A stretch of DNA of 25,804 nt, taken from IMG/VR virus record IMGVR_UViG_3300020436_000083, positions 1-25,804 of that record; one strand, 5' to 3'. The notes beneath the pieces were generated by a model. It saw only the letters and a program-made list of their open reading frames with translations, was not told where the DNA came from and did not search any database. This DNA is from a virus. A program made the position numbers and the translations under genes. Shown in pieces: positions 6,690 to 13,019 of this stretch (positions are counted from its first letter, which is position 1; the number at the start of each line of letters is the position of its first letter).

Positions 6690-6749
6690 ATGAATAAAGA
6701 ACTACTTCAAAAATATATTGAATGGTTACGTAAAATAATTAATAAATAG
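6690..6749 (+). CDS. Very short possible ORF, 19 aa
   Basis: MNKELLQKYIEWLRKIINK, an amphipathic Lys/Leu/Ile helix, opens one base after the previous stop and ends at the left arm of the inverted repeat at 6747-6769. It has no ribosome binding site of its own. It may be a translated micropeptide through coupling or simply chance. Confidence 0.25.
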   Translation: MNKELLQKYIEWLRKIINK

Positions 6750-6769
6750 TAACGCCTAATGGGTTACTA
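6747..6769 (+). other. Inverted repeat before the hsp20 gene
   Basis: TAGTAAC (6747-6753) pairs with GTTACTA (6763-6769), and CC/GG extend the stem past a bulged G around a TAAT loop. No T-tract follows, so it is not a classic intrinsic terminator; a transcript-end stabiliser or protein-binding site is as likely. It is the only sizeable gap between portal and hsp20. Confidence 0.45.
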
Positions 6770-6797
6770 ACAATCTTGCTTACAAAGGAGAAAACTT

Positions 6798-7220
6798 ATG
6801 AATCAAACATTAACTTTATTTGATCACTTTAATACATTAACACCTTATGCTGTTGGCTTTGATCGTTTATTCGATCAGCTTGCGCATAGTTCAAGAGTAA
6901 CTAAAACATATCCTCCATATGATATTATGAAGGACGATGAATATAATTTTAGAATTGAAATGGCACTTGCAGGTTTCAGTAAAAAAGATATTGAAATTGA
7001 AGTTGCAGATAATGTATTAAAAATAAAATCTGTAAAAGAAAACGAACATGATACAAAAAACGTTTACAAAGGTATATCATATAGAAAGTTTACCCGTGAG
7101 TTTACAATTGCAGATGACATTGAAGTTAAAGACGCAAAGTTAGAAGATGGTCTTTTAACTATATTACTGGAAAGAATTATTCCAGAAGAAAAGAAACCCA
7201 AATTAATTAAAATTAAATAG
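6798..7220 (+). CDS. hsp20: Small heat shock protein (Hsp20/IbpA type)
   Basis: An ATP-independent holdase chaperone that keeps unfolding proteins soluble. The 140-residue chain has an N-terminal arm with FDRLFDQL (21-28), an alpha-crystallin domain (about 37-127) including YNFRIEMALAGFSKKDIEIEV (split as 49-60 and 61-69) and the hallmark AKLEDGLLTILLER (113-126), and a C-terminal I-x-I motif (I137, I139) used for oligomer assembly. Length is typical. AAAGGAG stands upstream of the ATG. Hsp20 genes are known auxiliary genes of marine phages, notably T4-like cyanophages. Here it sits between portal and scaffold, so it may help capsid assembly or protect host proteins; the sequence does not say which. 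Confidence 0.95.
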   Translation: MNQTLTLFDHFNTLTPYAVGFDRLFDQLAHSSRVTKTYPPYDIMKDDEYNFRIEMALAGFSKKDIEIEVADNVLKIKSVKENEHDTKNVYKGISYRKFTREFTIADDIEVKDAKLEDGLLTILLERIIPEEKKPKLIKIK

Positions 7221-7229
7221 GAGGACATT

Positions 7230-7343
7230 ATGGATCCAATTACATTTTCAGGCGTAGTTAGTTTTGGCATCAAAGCTGTACTAGCTATTGGTTTAGCAAA
7301 GGAAGTAATTACACCAACACTAGTCATGATATTTGGCGGCTAG
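7230..7343 (+). CDS. Small hydrophobic membrane peptide, 37 aa
   Basis: Starts with MDPITFSGVVSFGIKAVLAI and is hydrophobic nearly throughout, with single charges (K15, K21, E22), which could give one membrane-spanning helix. A very good ribosome binding site (TAGGAGG, about six bases before ATG) makes expression likely. It lies directly after hsp20. Family unrecognised. The MDP start and helical character recall the N-terminus of the larger protein at 21303, but similarity is too slight to claim homology. Confidence 0.7.
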   Translation: MDPITFSGVVSFGIKAVLAIGLAKEVITPTLVMIFGG

Positions 7344-7344
7344 T

Positions 7345-7686
7345 ATGGATAAGTACCGTGAGACAGCTGAGAAGAGGCTGGGTAATGAAAAGTCATACGG
7401 TAAACATAAAATACATCCTGAAGAATTAGCGCGGCGTGCCCATGTTAAAGGGCACTTCGCATCTAAAGAACGAGATGAATTTTTTGATGAAGTATATGGC
7501 GAAGTCTTAATTGACTTATTTGTTGAGTGGTTAAAGACCGAACCACATGAAACAAAATCTCGAGAGTTCCTCTACTCTTCAGCTATGGCACTTGGTAGTG
7601 TTAAAGAAAGAATGATAAACTTCGAGACATATGGAAAAAATATTCCATACCTAAAGGAGGGCAATGATGATAATCAGAGAAATTGA
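7345..7686 (+). CDS. Hypothetical protein, 113 aa
   Basis: Soluble charged, helix-rich protein beginning MDKYRETAEKRLGNEKSYGK and continuing with EELARRAHVKGHF and EFFDEVYGEVLIDLFVEWLK. I chose the ATG at 7345; the frame could open at a TTG at 7333, but that lies within the previous gene and adds only four residues. The upstream ribosome binding site is weak. It recalls proteins in other marine phage genomes of unknown function. Its position between portal and scaffold suggests a head role. Its 3' end overlaps the next gene. Confidence 0.82.
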   Translation: MDKYRETAEKRLGNEKSYGKHKIHPEELARRAHVKGHFASKERDEFFDEVYGEVLIDLFVEWLKTEPHETKSREFLYSSAMALGSVKERMINFETYGKNIPYLKEGNDDNQRN

Positions 7687-7858
7687 TTATGATAGATTAT
7701 TACAGAATATTGAAGAAATGATTAATACATTAGAATATGATTCAAGCAGAAGTGGTGGTAAAGCTAAACTTAACTGTGATAAATTATATTATTTGTATCA
7801 ATTACAACAGAGATACCATTCACTATTAAAACCTAAAAAAGAGGTAGTTAAGAAATGA
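7667..7858 (+). CDS. Hypothetical small helical protein, 63-64 aa
   Basis: Charged helical protein: MIIREIDYDRLLQNIEEMIN, a Gly/Ser turn, then KLYYLYQLQQRYHSLLKPKK. Two adjacent ATGs (7664 and 7667) are possible; AAAGGAGG (7653-7660) is six bases before 7667 and only three before 7664, so I prefer 7667. It overlaps the end of the previous gene by 20 bases, and its stop overlaps the scaffold start by four (ATGA). Function unknown; helical hairpin likely. Confidence 0.75.
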   Translation: MIIREIDYDRLLQNIEEMINTLEYDSSRSGGKAKLNCDKLYYLYQLQQRYHSLLKPKKEVVKK

Positions 7859-8979
7859 GTGAACAAATAACCGAAGCAGAAGTAGCCTCTACCCCACCTG
7901 CGGATGACGCTATTGCAAAGGATGGTCGAACACAAGAACAATTGCTGGCTGACATTATTTCTAATTCGGACTTCGTACCGAAAGAAGAAAAATCTCTACC
8001 CGAAGAGCAAGTACCTGAAGTAGACCCAGGCGAATCAGAAGAAATAGAAGACCCAAAAGAAACTGATGAACCTGTAAAAGAAGAAGTTGAAGAAGAAGCT
8101 GAAACTGAAGAAGTTGAAGAAGTGGTTGAGGATGCCGATGAAGAATCCGCTACCCAAGACACTACATTATTTACTCCTGAAGAATTAGACTTAGAAGCAA
8201 AAGTATCTATTAAGATCGATGGGCAAGATACTGAAGTTTCTTTTAATGATCTTATTAAAGGTTATTCTACTGAACAATCTCTATCTAAAAAGGGTCGTGA
8301 ACTTGGTGACGCAAGGAAAGACTTAGAAAAAGAGTATCAAGATAAACTTAAAGAAGTAAAAGAAATGTCGGATACTTCAATTGCAGTATTATATAAATCA
8401 GAGCAAAGTCATGCAAAAGATTTTCACAGTGTTGAAGAACAAATTGAAAAAGCTCGTGATGAAAATGATACATATACTCTTAGTGAACTTAAAGATAAAC
8501 GAGAACAAATTCAAAAAAAATATTGGACAGCAAGAAAAGAGCGAGAAAGTTTACAAAAAACTATTGCTGAAAAATCTCAAGAGCAGGTACAAAAAGCCTG
8601 GAATGAACAAATAAAAATATTTGATGAAACTATTCCAACTTTAATTCCTGGATTTAATGAGACTGTTGCTAAAGATATTCGTGAGTTTGCACTTAATGAA
8701 GGTATTAAACAAGAAGTATTAGATACTATTGTTGATCCTAATATAGTTAAGTTTGTTAATGATTATAGAATTCTTAAACAGGGAATTAAAAAAGGTGAAG
8801 CAAAAAGAAAAGCTGTGCCTTCTAAAAAAGTTCCTGTTAGAAAAGCTAAGCCTGAAAAAACTAAAAAACTTGATGCTGCTGCAGCATTACGTAAAAGGGC
8901 TTTAAGTAAGAATTCAAGTAAAGAAGATCAAGATGCATTTTTAAGAAGTCTAGCTGAGCGGTCACTATCTAATATTTAA
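7855..8979 (+). CDS. Capsid scaffolding protein
   Basis: Scaffolds guide prohead assembly and leave or are degraded before DNA filling. This 374-residue protein sits directly before the major capsid gene and has the usual composition: an intensely acidic stretch at about 44-94, rich in Glu, Pro and Val; a small structured part with KVSIKIDGQDTEVSFNDLIK (about 115-134); long charged coiled coils (about 145-250); and a basic C-terminus (VPVRKAKPEKTKKL) of the type that binds coat protein. No protease motif is evident. GAGG stands 11-14 bases before the ATG, and the start overlaps the previous stop. Bases 7861-7980 are about 48% GC, above the surrounding DNA. Confidence 0.87.
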   Translation: MSEQITEAEVASTPPADDAIAKDGRTQEQLLADIISNSDFVPKEEKSLPEEQVPEVDPGESEEIEDPKETDEPVKEEVEEEAETEEVEEVVEDADEESATQDTTLFTPEELDLEAKVSIKIDGQDTEVSFNDLIKGYSTEQSLSKKGRELGDARKDLEKEYQDKLKEVKEMSDTSIAVLYKSEQSHAKDFHSVEEQIEKARDENDTYTLSELKDKREQIQKKYWTARKERESLQKTIAEKSQEQVQKAWNEQIKIFDETIPTLIPGFNETVAKDIREFALNEGIKQEVLDTIVDPNIVKFVNDYRILKQGIKKGEAKRKAVPSKKVPVRKAKPEKTKKLDAAAALRKRALSKNSSKEDQDAFLRSLAERSLSNI

Positions 8980-8997
8980 TCTTAGGAGAATTAAGAT

Positions 8998-10170
8998 ATG
9001 ACTAACTTATTAGCTGTTCGCGCTACCGGAGGCCCAGGAGGTCCAACACGTGGCCCAGGTGCTAATGTCTCGCAAAGAGAAGACCTAGCGAACTTTATAA
9101 CAATGATTACTAGAGATGAGACTCCGTTCACATCAGACATTGGTAAATCATCCGCAACTGCTATTTATCATGAATGGCAAACAGACACACTTGAAGCTCC
9201 AGGTGATTCAAGAATCCCTGAAGGTCAAGACTTCTTAGCCCCAGCTTCTGGTGGTGGTACTGCAACTCCTGCTGTAGGAAATAAGTTTGCAGAGTCAGGT
9301 CCTCAAAGAACCAGACTAGGTAACTATACACAGATCAATGGTAAAACTATTGCTGTGTCAGGAACAAGACGTGCCGTTGACCAAGCAGGTGTTGCAGACG
9401 AATATGCATATCAGCTTAAGAAGCGTGGTACAGAACTACGAAGAGATGTTGAATTTGATATGGTTCACAGCTATAACGTATCTGCTGCTATTGCTGCACA
9501 AGACGGTAATGCAAGATCTGCAGGCGGTTATCAATCATTTATTAATAGTGCAAGCACATGTGTTTATGTAGGACAGTTTGAAGCTCCTTCAGCTGCTACA
9601 ACAGGTGCAGGTAATGATAATCAAGGTACTGCTGTTCCAAGAGCTAGCGTAAACGCTTCAGATTCTACTGCTCCAACAAGAGGAAGTTTAGCGCTTACTG
9701 ATATTGATTCTGTTATGCAGAAGATTTATGAGCAAGGTGGTAAAGCTACAAAGATTATGGTATCACCAAAAGTAAGAAGAGACTTCTCTGATCTTATGAT
9801 TAGTGATACAGGCGTAGTTAGAAACATTGATGCAGGTGGTCAATTAAGACAATCTGTTGATGTTTATATGTCAGACTTTGGTGAAATTATGGTTATGCCT
9901 AACTATATTATGGGTCTATCTAATGTATTTGATAATATGTTAGGAGACGGAAGTGGTAGTACTAAGTTTACTTCAGACGGTAAACCAGACATGGCTAACT
10001 TCTCAGCATTGATTTATGATCCAATGTGGTTTGCTACAGCTTACCTAAGAAACCTACAAGAGGTTGATGTAGGTCAGCAAGGTGATTCAACTAAAGGTAT
10101 GATGGTTGAAGAATGTACTCTTGAAGTACGTAATCCATTAGGTTGTGGAGCAATCTACGGACTTAACTAA
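8998..10170 (+). CDS. Major capsid protein (SU10 / DUF5309-like)
   Basis: Forms the icosahedral or prolate shell. Length (390 aa) and sequence fit the SU10-like major head protein family, which I recall as DUF5309: EDLANFITMITRDETPFTSD (residues 28-47), YHEWQTDTLEAPGD, and a helix KKRGTELRRDVEFDMVHSY (about 141-159) like the spine helix of HK97-fold proteins; the C-terminal part includes MVMPNYIMG and LYDPMWF-type sequence (IYDPMWFATAYLRNLQEVDV). The N-terminus is unusually Gly/Pro-rich. TTAGGAGAA is upstream of the ATG, and a strong intrinsic terminator follows the stop, as expected for a very highly expressed gene. Confidence 0.9.
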   Translation: MTNLLAVRATGGPGGPTRGPGANVSQREDLANFITMITRDETPFTSDIGKSSATAIYHEWQTDTLEAPGDSRIPEGQDFLAPASGGGTATPAVGNKFAESGPQRTRLGNYTQINGKTIAVSGTRRAVDQAGVADEYAYQLKKRGTELRRDVEFDMVHSYNVSAAIAAQDGNARSAGGYQSFINSASTCVYVGQFEAPSAATTGAGNDNQGTAVPRASVNASDSTAPTRGSLALTDIDSVMQKIYEQGGKATKIMVSPKVRRDFSDLMISDTGVVRNIDAGGQLRQSVDVYMSDFGEIMVMPNYIMGLSNVFDNMLGDGSGSTKFTSDGKPDMANFSALIYDPMWFATAYLRNLQEVDVGQQGDSTKGMMVEECTLEVRNPLGCGAIYGLN

Positions 10171-10177
10171 AACTTTT

Positions 10178-10208
10178 AGGAGAGGCTTTAATTAGTCTCT
10201 CCTTTTTA
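10178..10208 (+). terminator. Intrinsic terminator after the major capsid gene
   Basis: AGGAGAGGC (10178-10186) pairs with GTCTCTCCT (10195-10203), nine base pairs including one G-U, with an eight-base AT loop and followed directly by TTTTT (10203-10207). This is a textbook rho-independent terminator, eight bases after the capsid stop. No promoter is apparent in the 14 bases before the next gene, so downstream genes presumably depend on read-through or on a promoter inside the capsid gene. Confidence 0.88.
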
Positions 10209-10221
10209 TTGGAGAATAAAT

Positions 10222-10560
10222 ATGGCAAAAAGTGTTCAACCGCCAATGTCTCTTAAAAGTGCACTTAATATAGATGCTGCTAAAAGAGCAACAGAAATAA
10301 AAAAGAAATTACTTAATAAAACTAAAAGTTCTAAAAATCCTACAATGCATTCATATAAAGCTGGTAATTTTGCAACCTTTCTTGCTGCAAAAGAAAAAGC
10401 TAAAAAGAACCCTGAGCTAATGAATAAGGCTTATCCTGGTTCTGTTGAAAAAATAAAAAAGATGCAAATGAAGTTTGGAAATAAAATGTATAAAAAAGCC
10501 GGCGGTAAAATGTCAAAGTATTATGCTGATGGCGGTATAGTTATTACAGGGAGAGATTAA
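10222..10560 (+). CDS. Basic protein with GG-tail motif, 112 aa
   Basis: Lys/Ala-rich, helix-forming protein (KSALNIDAAKRATEIKKKLL) ending in a distinctive tail: AGGKMSKYYADGGIVITGRD (residues 93-112). The next gene product carries a similar tail (MGGVAKYYEEGGAVLIGRQ), so the two are probably paralogues or share a sorting or binding segment. No TM or signal peptide is evident. GGAG stands upstream of the ATG, just after the capsid terminator, and its stop overlaps the next start (TAATG). Virion-internal or capsid-associated roles are plausible from charge and position; nothing confirms it. Confidence 0.82.
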   Translation: MAKSVQPPMSLKSALNIDAAKRATEIKKKLLNKTKSSKNPTMHSYKAGNFATFLAAKEKAKKNPELMNKAYPGSVEKIKKMQMKFGNKMYKKAGGKMSKYYADGGIVITGRD

Positions 10561-10904
10561 TGGGACCTAAACCACCAAGAAAAAATAAACCTGTTATTGT
10601 AATGGGTAAAGTATCAGGATCTGGTAAAAGCTCAAGATCTTATAGTCCAAGAAGCTCACAAAAAGCTATGGAAAAAGATCAATTTGCAAGAGATATAACT
10701 AGAACAATGTTTGGTAGTTCAAATGCATTTGGTAGAGGAAAAGCTTACAATTATGAAGATGGTGGTAAAGTTGCTTATAAAGCAATGGGCGGTGTAGCTA
10801 AGTATTATGAAGAAGGTGGAGCAGTATTAATAGGACGCCAGCATAATTTACCAGATCATTTAAAAAAGAAAATAATTGAATCTAAGAAAAAGAATATGAA
10901 GTAA
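10560..10904 (+). CDS. Basic protein with GG-tail motif, 114 aa
   Basis: Ser/Lys/Gly-rich N-terminus (GKVSGSGKSSRSYSPRSSQK), a helix EKDQFARDITRTMFG, then two Tyr-acidic-Gly-Gly segments: YNYEDGGKVAY (63-73) and GGVAKYYEEGGAVLIGR (77-93), followed by a basic helix LPDHLKKKIIESKKKNMK. The second segment matches the tail of the preceding protein. It starts in a one-base overlap with the previous gene and ends in a one-base overlap with the next. Function unknown; probably works with its neighbour. Confidence 0.82.
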   Translation: MGPKPPRKNKPVIVMGKVSGSGKSSRSYSPRSSQKAMEKDQFARDITRTMFGSSNAFGRGKAYNYEDGGKVAYKAMGGVAKYYEEGGAVLIGRQHNLPDHLKKKIIESKKKNMK

Positions 10905-11047
10905 TGCCTTATAGTAAGTATTCGGCTAAACAAAAAAGATTAGCCGCAGTAGCGCCACCTCGCAAGAAAATAACTGCAGCTGATATAAATAAACTTGAGA
11001 GAAATAAAAATGGCAGATCCAAAAAAAGGAACCGGAAAAAAACCTAA
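10904..11047 (+). CDS. Small basic protein, 47 aa (MPYSKYSAKQKRLA)
   Basis: A 47-residue protein starting MPYSKYSAKQKRLAAVAPPR, then KKITAADINKLERN, and ending in a run of Lys/Arg. The first 33 residues match a small basic protein I recall from many uncultured marine phages, so this is a genuine gene despite overlapping the next one by 38 bases. It begins in a TAATG overlap with the upstream gene. Function unknown; it is small and basic enough to bind DNA or a phosphate-rich partner. Confidence 0.8.
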   Translation: MPYSKYSAKQKRLAAVAPPRKKITAADINKLERNKNGRSKKRNRKKT

Positions 11048-11288
11048 AGGTTCTGGGAGGCGTCTTTATACAGATGAAAATCCTAAGGACACGGTTGGAA
11101 TCAAATTCGCAACTCCATCTGACGCCAGAGCAACGGTTGCTAAGGTTAAAAGGATCAATAAACCGTATGCAAGAAAAATTCAAATCCTTACCGTTGGAGA
11201 ACAGCGAGCTAAAGTAATGAAGAAAAATCAAGTGGCTAGTATATTTAAAAAAGGTAAAGAAGCCATACGTAAACAACATAAAAAATAA
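11010..11288 (+). CDS. Conserved basic protein, 92 aa
   Basis: Begins MADPKKGTGKKPKGSGRRLY and continues with a more structured part, TVGIKFATPSDARATVAKVK, PYARKIQILTVGEQRAKVMK and a Lys-rich end. I chose the ATG at 11010, as it gives the usual MAxPKKG start; a TTG at 10995 would add five residues. A GAG-rich stretch lies at a suitable distance. The family appears in other marine phages with no known role. It overlaps the previous small gene in another frame. Position and charge suggest a virion-associated or nucleic acid-binding protein. Confidence 0.83.
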   Translation: MADPKKGTGKKPKGSGRRLYTDENPKDTVGIKFATPSDARATVAKVKRINKPYARKIQILTVGEQRAKVMKKNQVASIFKKGKEAIRKQHKK

Positions 11289-11299
11289 CGGAGGGAACA

Positions 11300-11542
11300 A
11301 TGTACGTTATAAAAACAGCAAACGGAAATATATATCCAGTAGAAAAGTGTGTATACAGAATAGGTGCAGCAACAGGCGGTGGTTATAAATTAACTCACTT
11401 ACAACTTATTAGAGTTAATACAGGTGATGCAGAACCAAATCCTGGATTAGCAGATGATCCTAGCACAGCAACAGCTGGAGATTTATTAGGTTACATTGGT
11501 AAGTCAGGTAGGTTTATAGCTATTACAGAACCGGCTACTTAA
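11300..11542 (+). CDS. Hypothetical small beta-rich protein, 80 aa
   Basis: Begins MYVIKTANGNIYPVEKCVYR, strand-like throughout, with ATAGDLLGYIGKSGRFIAIT near the C-terminus, and neither basic nor hydrophobic. GGAGG precedes the ATG at a good distance. Family unrecognised. The composition suits a small soluble beta-barrel or sandwich, possibly a virion decoration or neck component, given the structural genes on both sides. Confidence 0.8.
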   Translation: MYVIKTANGNIYPVEKCVYRIGAATGGGYKLTHLQLIRVNTGDAEPNPGLADDPSTATAGDLLGYIGKSGRFIAITEPAT

Positions 11543-11554
11543 TAGGAGAAGAGG

Positions 11555-11899
11555 ATGGCAAAAGAAAACGAATTCACATTTGGTAGTGCTACAATAAATC
11601 CAAAGCAAGGTATTAGAGCAGGCTTTGATTTATCTTCTGGAGATTGGGAAGCTAAGCAAGATGTCACTCAATACTTAAATAATGCTAGGCTAGATAGAGA
11701 TCGAGAAGCTTATTTCGGAAAACAAAATAAAAGTGGTTTTAGAAAGATGGCCACTATACCAGATATTGTAGCTATTAAAATTAATGAAGATCATGGAATA
11801 AATTTACACGATGGTACGTTTATGCGTGATAGAGATAAAATGAAAAAGTTAAAGTATATATTACAAACAGAATATAAACATTTACTTGTAAATACTTAG
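11555..11899 (+). CDS. Conserved phage structural-module protein, 114 aa
   Basis: Soluble charged protein with YLNNARLDRDREAYF (residues 40-54), GFRKMATIPDIVAIKINEDH (61-80) and a C-terminal helix with FMRDRDKMKKLKYIL. I recall the FRKxATIPDIVAI...G-I-N-x-x-D pattern from marine phage genomes next to neck and tail genes; the function there is unknown to me. AGGAGA lies upstream of the ATG. It precedes the neck adaptor gene by ten bases, so a head-tail joining role is a reasonable guess only. Confidence 0.83.
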   Translation: MAKENEFTFGSATINPKQGIRAGFDLSSGDWEAKQDVTQYLNNARLDRDREAYFGKQNKSGFRKMATIPDIVAIKINEDHGINLHDGTFMRDRDKMKKLKYILQTEYKHLLVNT

Positions 11900-11909
11900 G
11901 GAGAGCAAT

Positions 11910-13019
11910 ATGAGTACGCCTAAATACGATGCTTTCATAGATAAGATACAAGACTGGGCTAATAAAGATAATACAGTTTTAGAGGATAATGTTGTTCAAG
12001 ATTGTATGAAGTTTGCAGCTGATAACGTTTATAGAAAACTTAGAGTTACAGCATTAGAACAAACTGTTACTTATTCTAAGACACAATTAGATGCAGCTAC
12101 TACTTCAGCTAATAATAGAGCTACAAGTAAAACTGAATTAACTATTCCTGCAGATCTTACTGAGTTTATTCAGCTAAGAGAAATAGATGATGATGGAAGA
12201 ACTTGCCGTGTGTTTAATGAAAAGACGGATCTTAGAACTTTTAATGATATTTATGCAGAAAAAACACAAGCATCTTATTGGTCAAGAGTAGGTAACATTC
12301 TTATTTATTCTCCAGGATTTGGTGCAGGGTTTACAGCTTTTACACCAACTAAAGCTGAACTACATTATTATAAAAGATTACCAGCATTAAATGCTTTATA
12401 TGATGTTACACCTGCAAACTTTACTGCAGGATATTTAGCTACTGCTAATGGTACAACTTATTTATACAATGTAACAAGTTCACCTTCTGTTAAATATGCT
12501 ACGCATGCAGAAGCAGTTACAGCGGATACTACTAAAGCAACAGGAACTGCTCCTACTGCTAATGGAGTAGGTCCTTTTGCATTTACTAATTTAACAGGTG
12601 GGAGCGGACATATAGTAGCTGGTGATGAACTATCAGGAACAGGAATAGCTCTTAATAGTAGTACAAGTGCTCCCCCTAAAGTAGATACTATAAATTATAC
12701 AAGTCCTACTACAGCTAATATAACTTTAGTTGCAAATGATACGCAAAATCTTACAGGACAAACAGTTACATTTTCAAGTACAACTAGCACAAAATATATA
12801 GGTACTGAAGTAGCCCATTGGCTAAGAGATGAAAATGAAAAGCTTTTATTATATGGATCACTTGCAGAATCTTTCTATTATTTACAAGATGAAGACCAAG
12901 CTAAAAAATATAAACAGTTATTTATAGAAGAGTTAGCACAATTAAATGACGAAGATAATAAAAGAGGAGCATCAGGAGGAAACGTTCAAATAAATTTTAA
13001 CGGGAGAGGGTTAATATAA
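11910..13019 (+). CDS. Neck adaptor (head-tail connector) protein with inserted domain
   Basis: Adaptor proteins bind below the portal and connect it to the tail. The N-terminal part (residues 5-50: IDKIQDWANKDN, CMKFAADNVYRKLRVTALE), the middle (ELTIPADLTEFIQLREIDDD, LHYYKRLPAL at 151-160) and the C-terminal helices (VAHWLRDENEKLLLYGSLAE at 301-320, then YLQDEDQAKKYKQLF) fit the SU10-like adaptor pattern as I know it. Between about 165 and 298 lies a Thr/Ser/Asn/Gly-rich stretch with beta-like sequence, including VAGDELSGTGI and QNLTGQTVTFSS, which looks like an inserted beta domain. GGGAG stands upstream of the ATG. The stop overlaps the tail-fibre start by one base. Confidence 0.78.
   Translation: MSTPKYDAFIDKIQDWANKDNTVLEDNVVQDCMKFAADNVYRKLRVTALEQTVTYSKTQLDAATTSANNRATSKTELTIPADLTEFIQLREIDDDGRTCRVFNEKTDLRTFNDIYAEKTQASYWSRVGNILIYSPGFGAGFTAFTPTKAELHYYKRLPALNALYDVTPANFTAGYLATANGTTYLYNVTSSPSVKYATHAEAVTADTTKATGTAPTANGVGPFAFTNLTGGSGHIVAGDELSGTGIALNSSTSAPPKVDTINYTSPTTANITLVANDTQNLTGQTVTFSSTTSTKYIGTEVAHWLRDENEKLLLYGSLAESFYYLQDEDQAKKYKQLFIEELAQLNDEDNKRGASGGNVQINFNGRGLI

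Noticed and set aside
7848-8162. 104-codon reverse-strand Ser-rich frame
   Set aside because: Its Ser runs are the complement of Glu/Thr codons in the acidic part of the scaffold gene.
10926-11300. 124-codon reverse-strand frame rich in Phe and Leu
   Set aside because: It is the antisense image of Lys-rich genes at 10904-11288, which have good starts and known-looking products.
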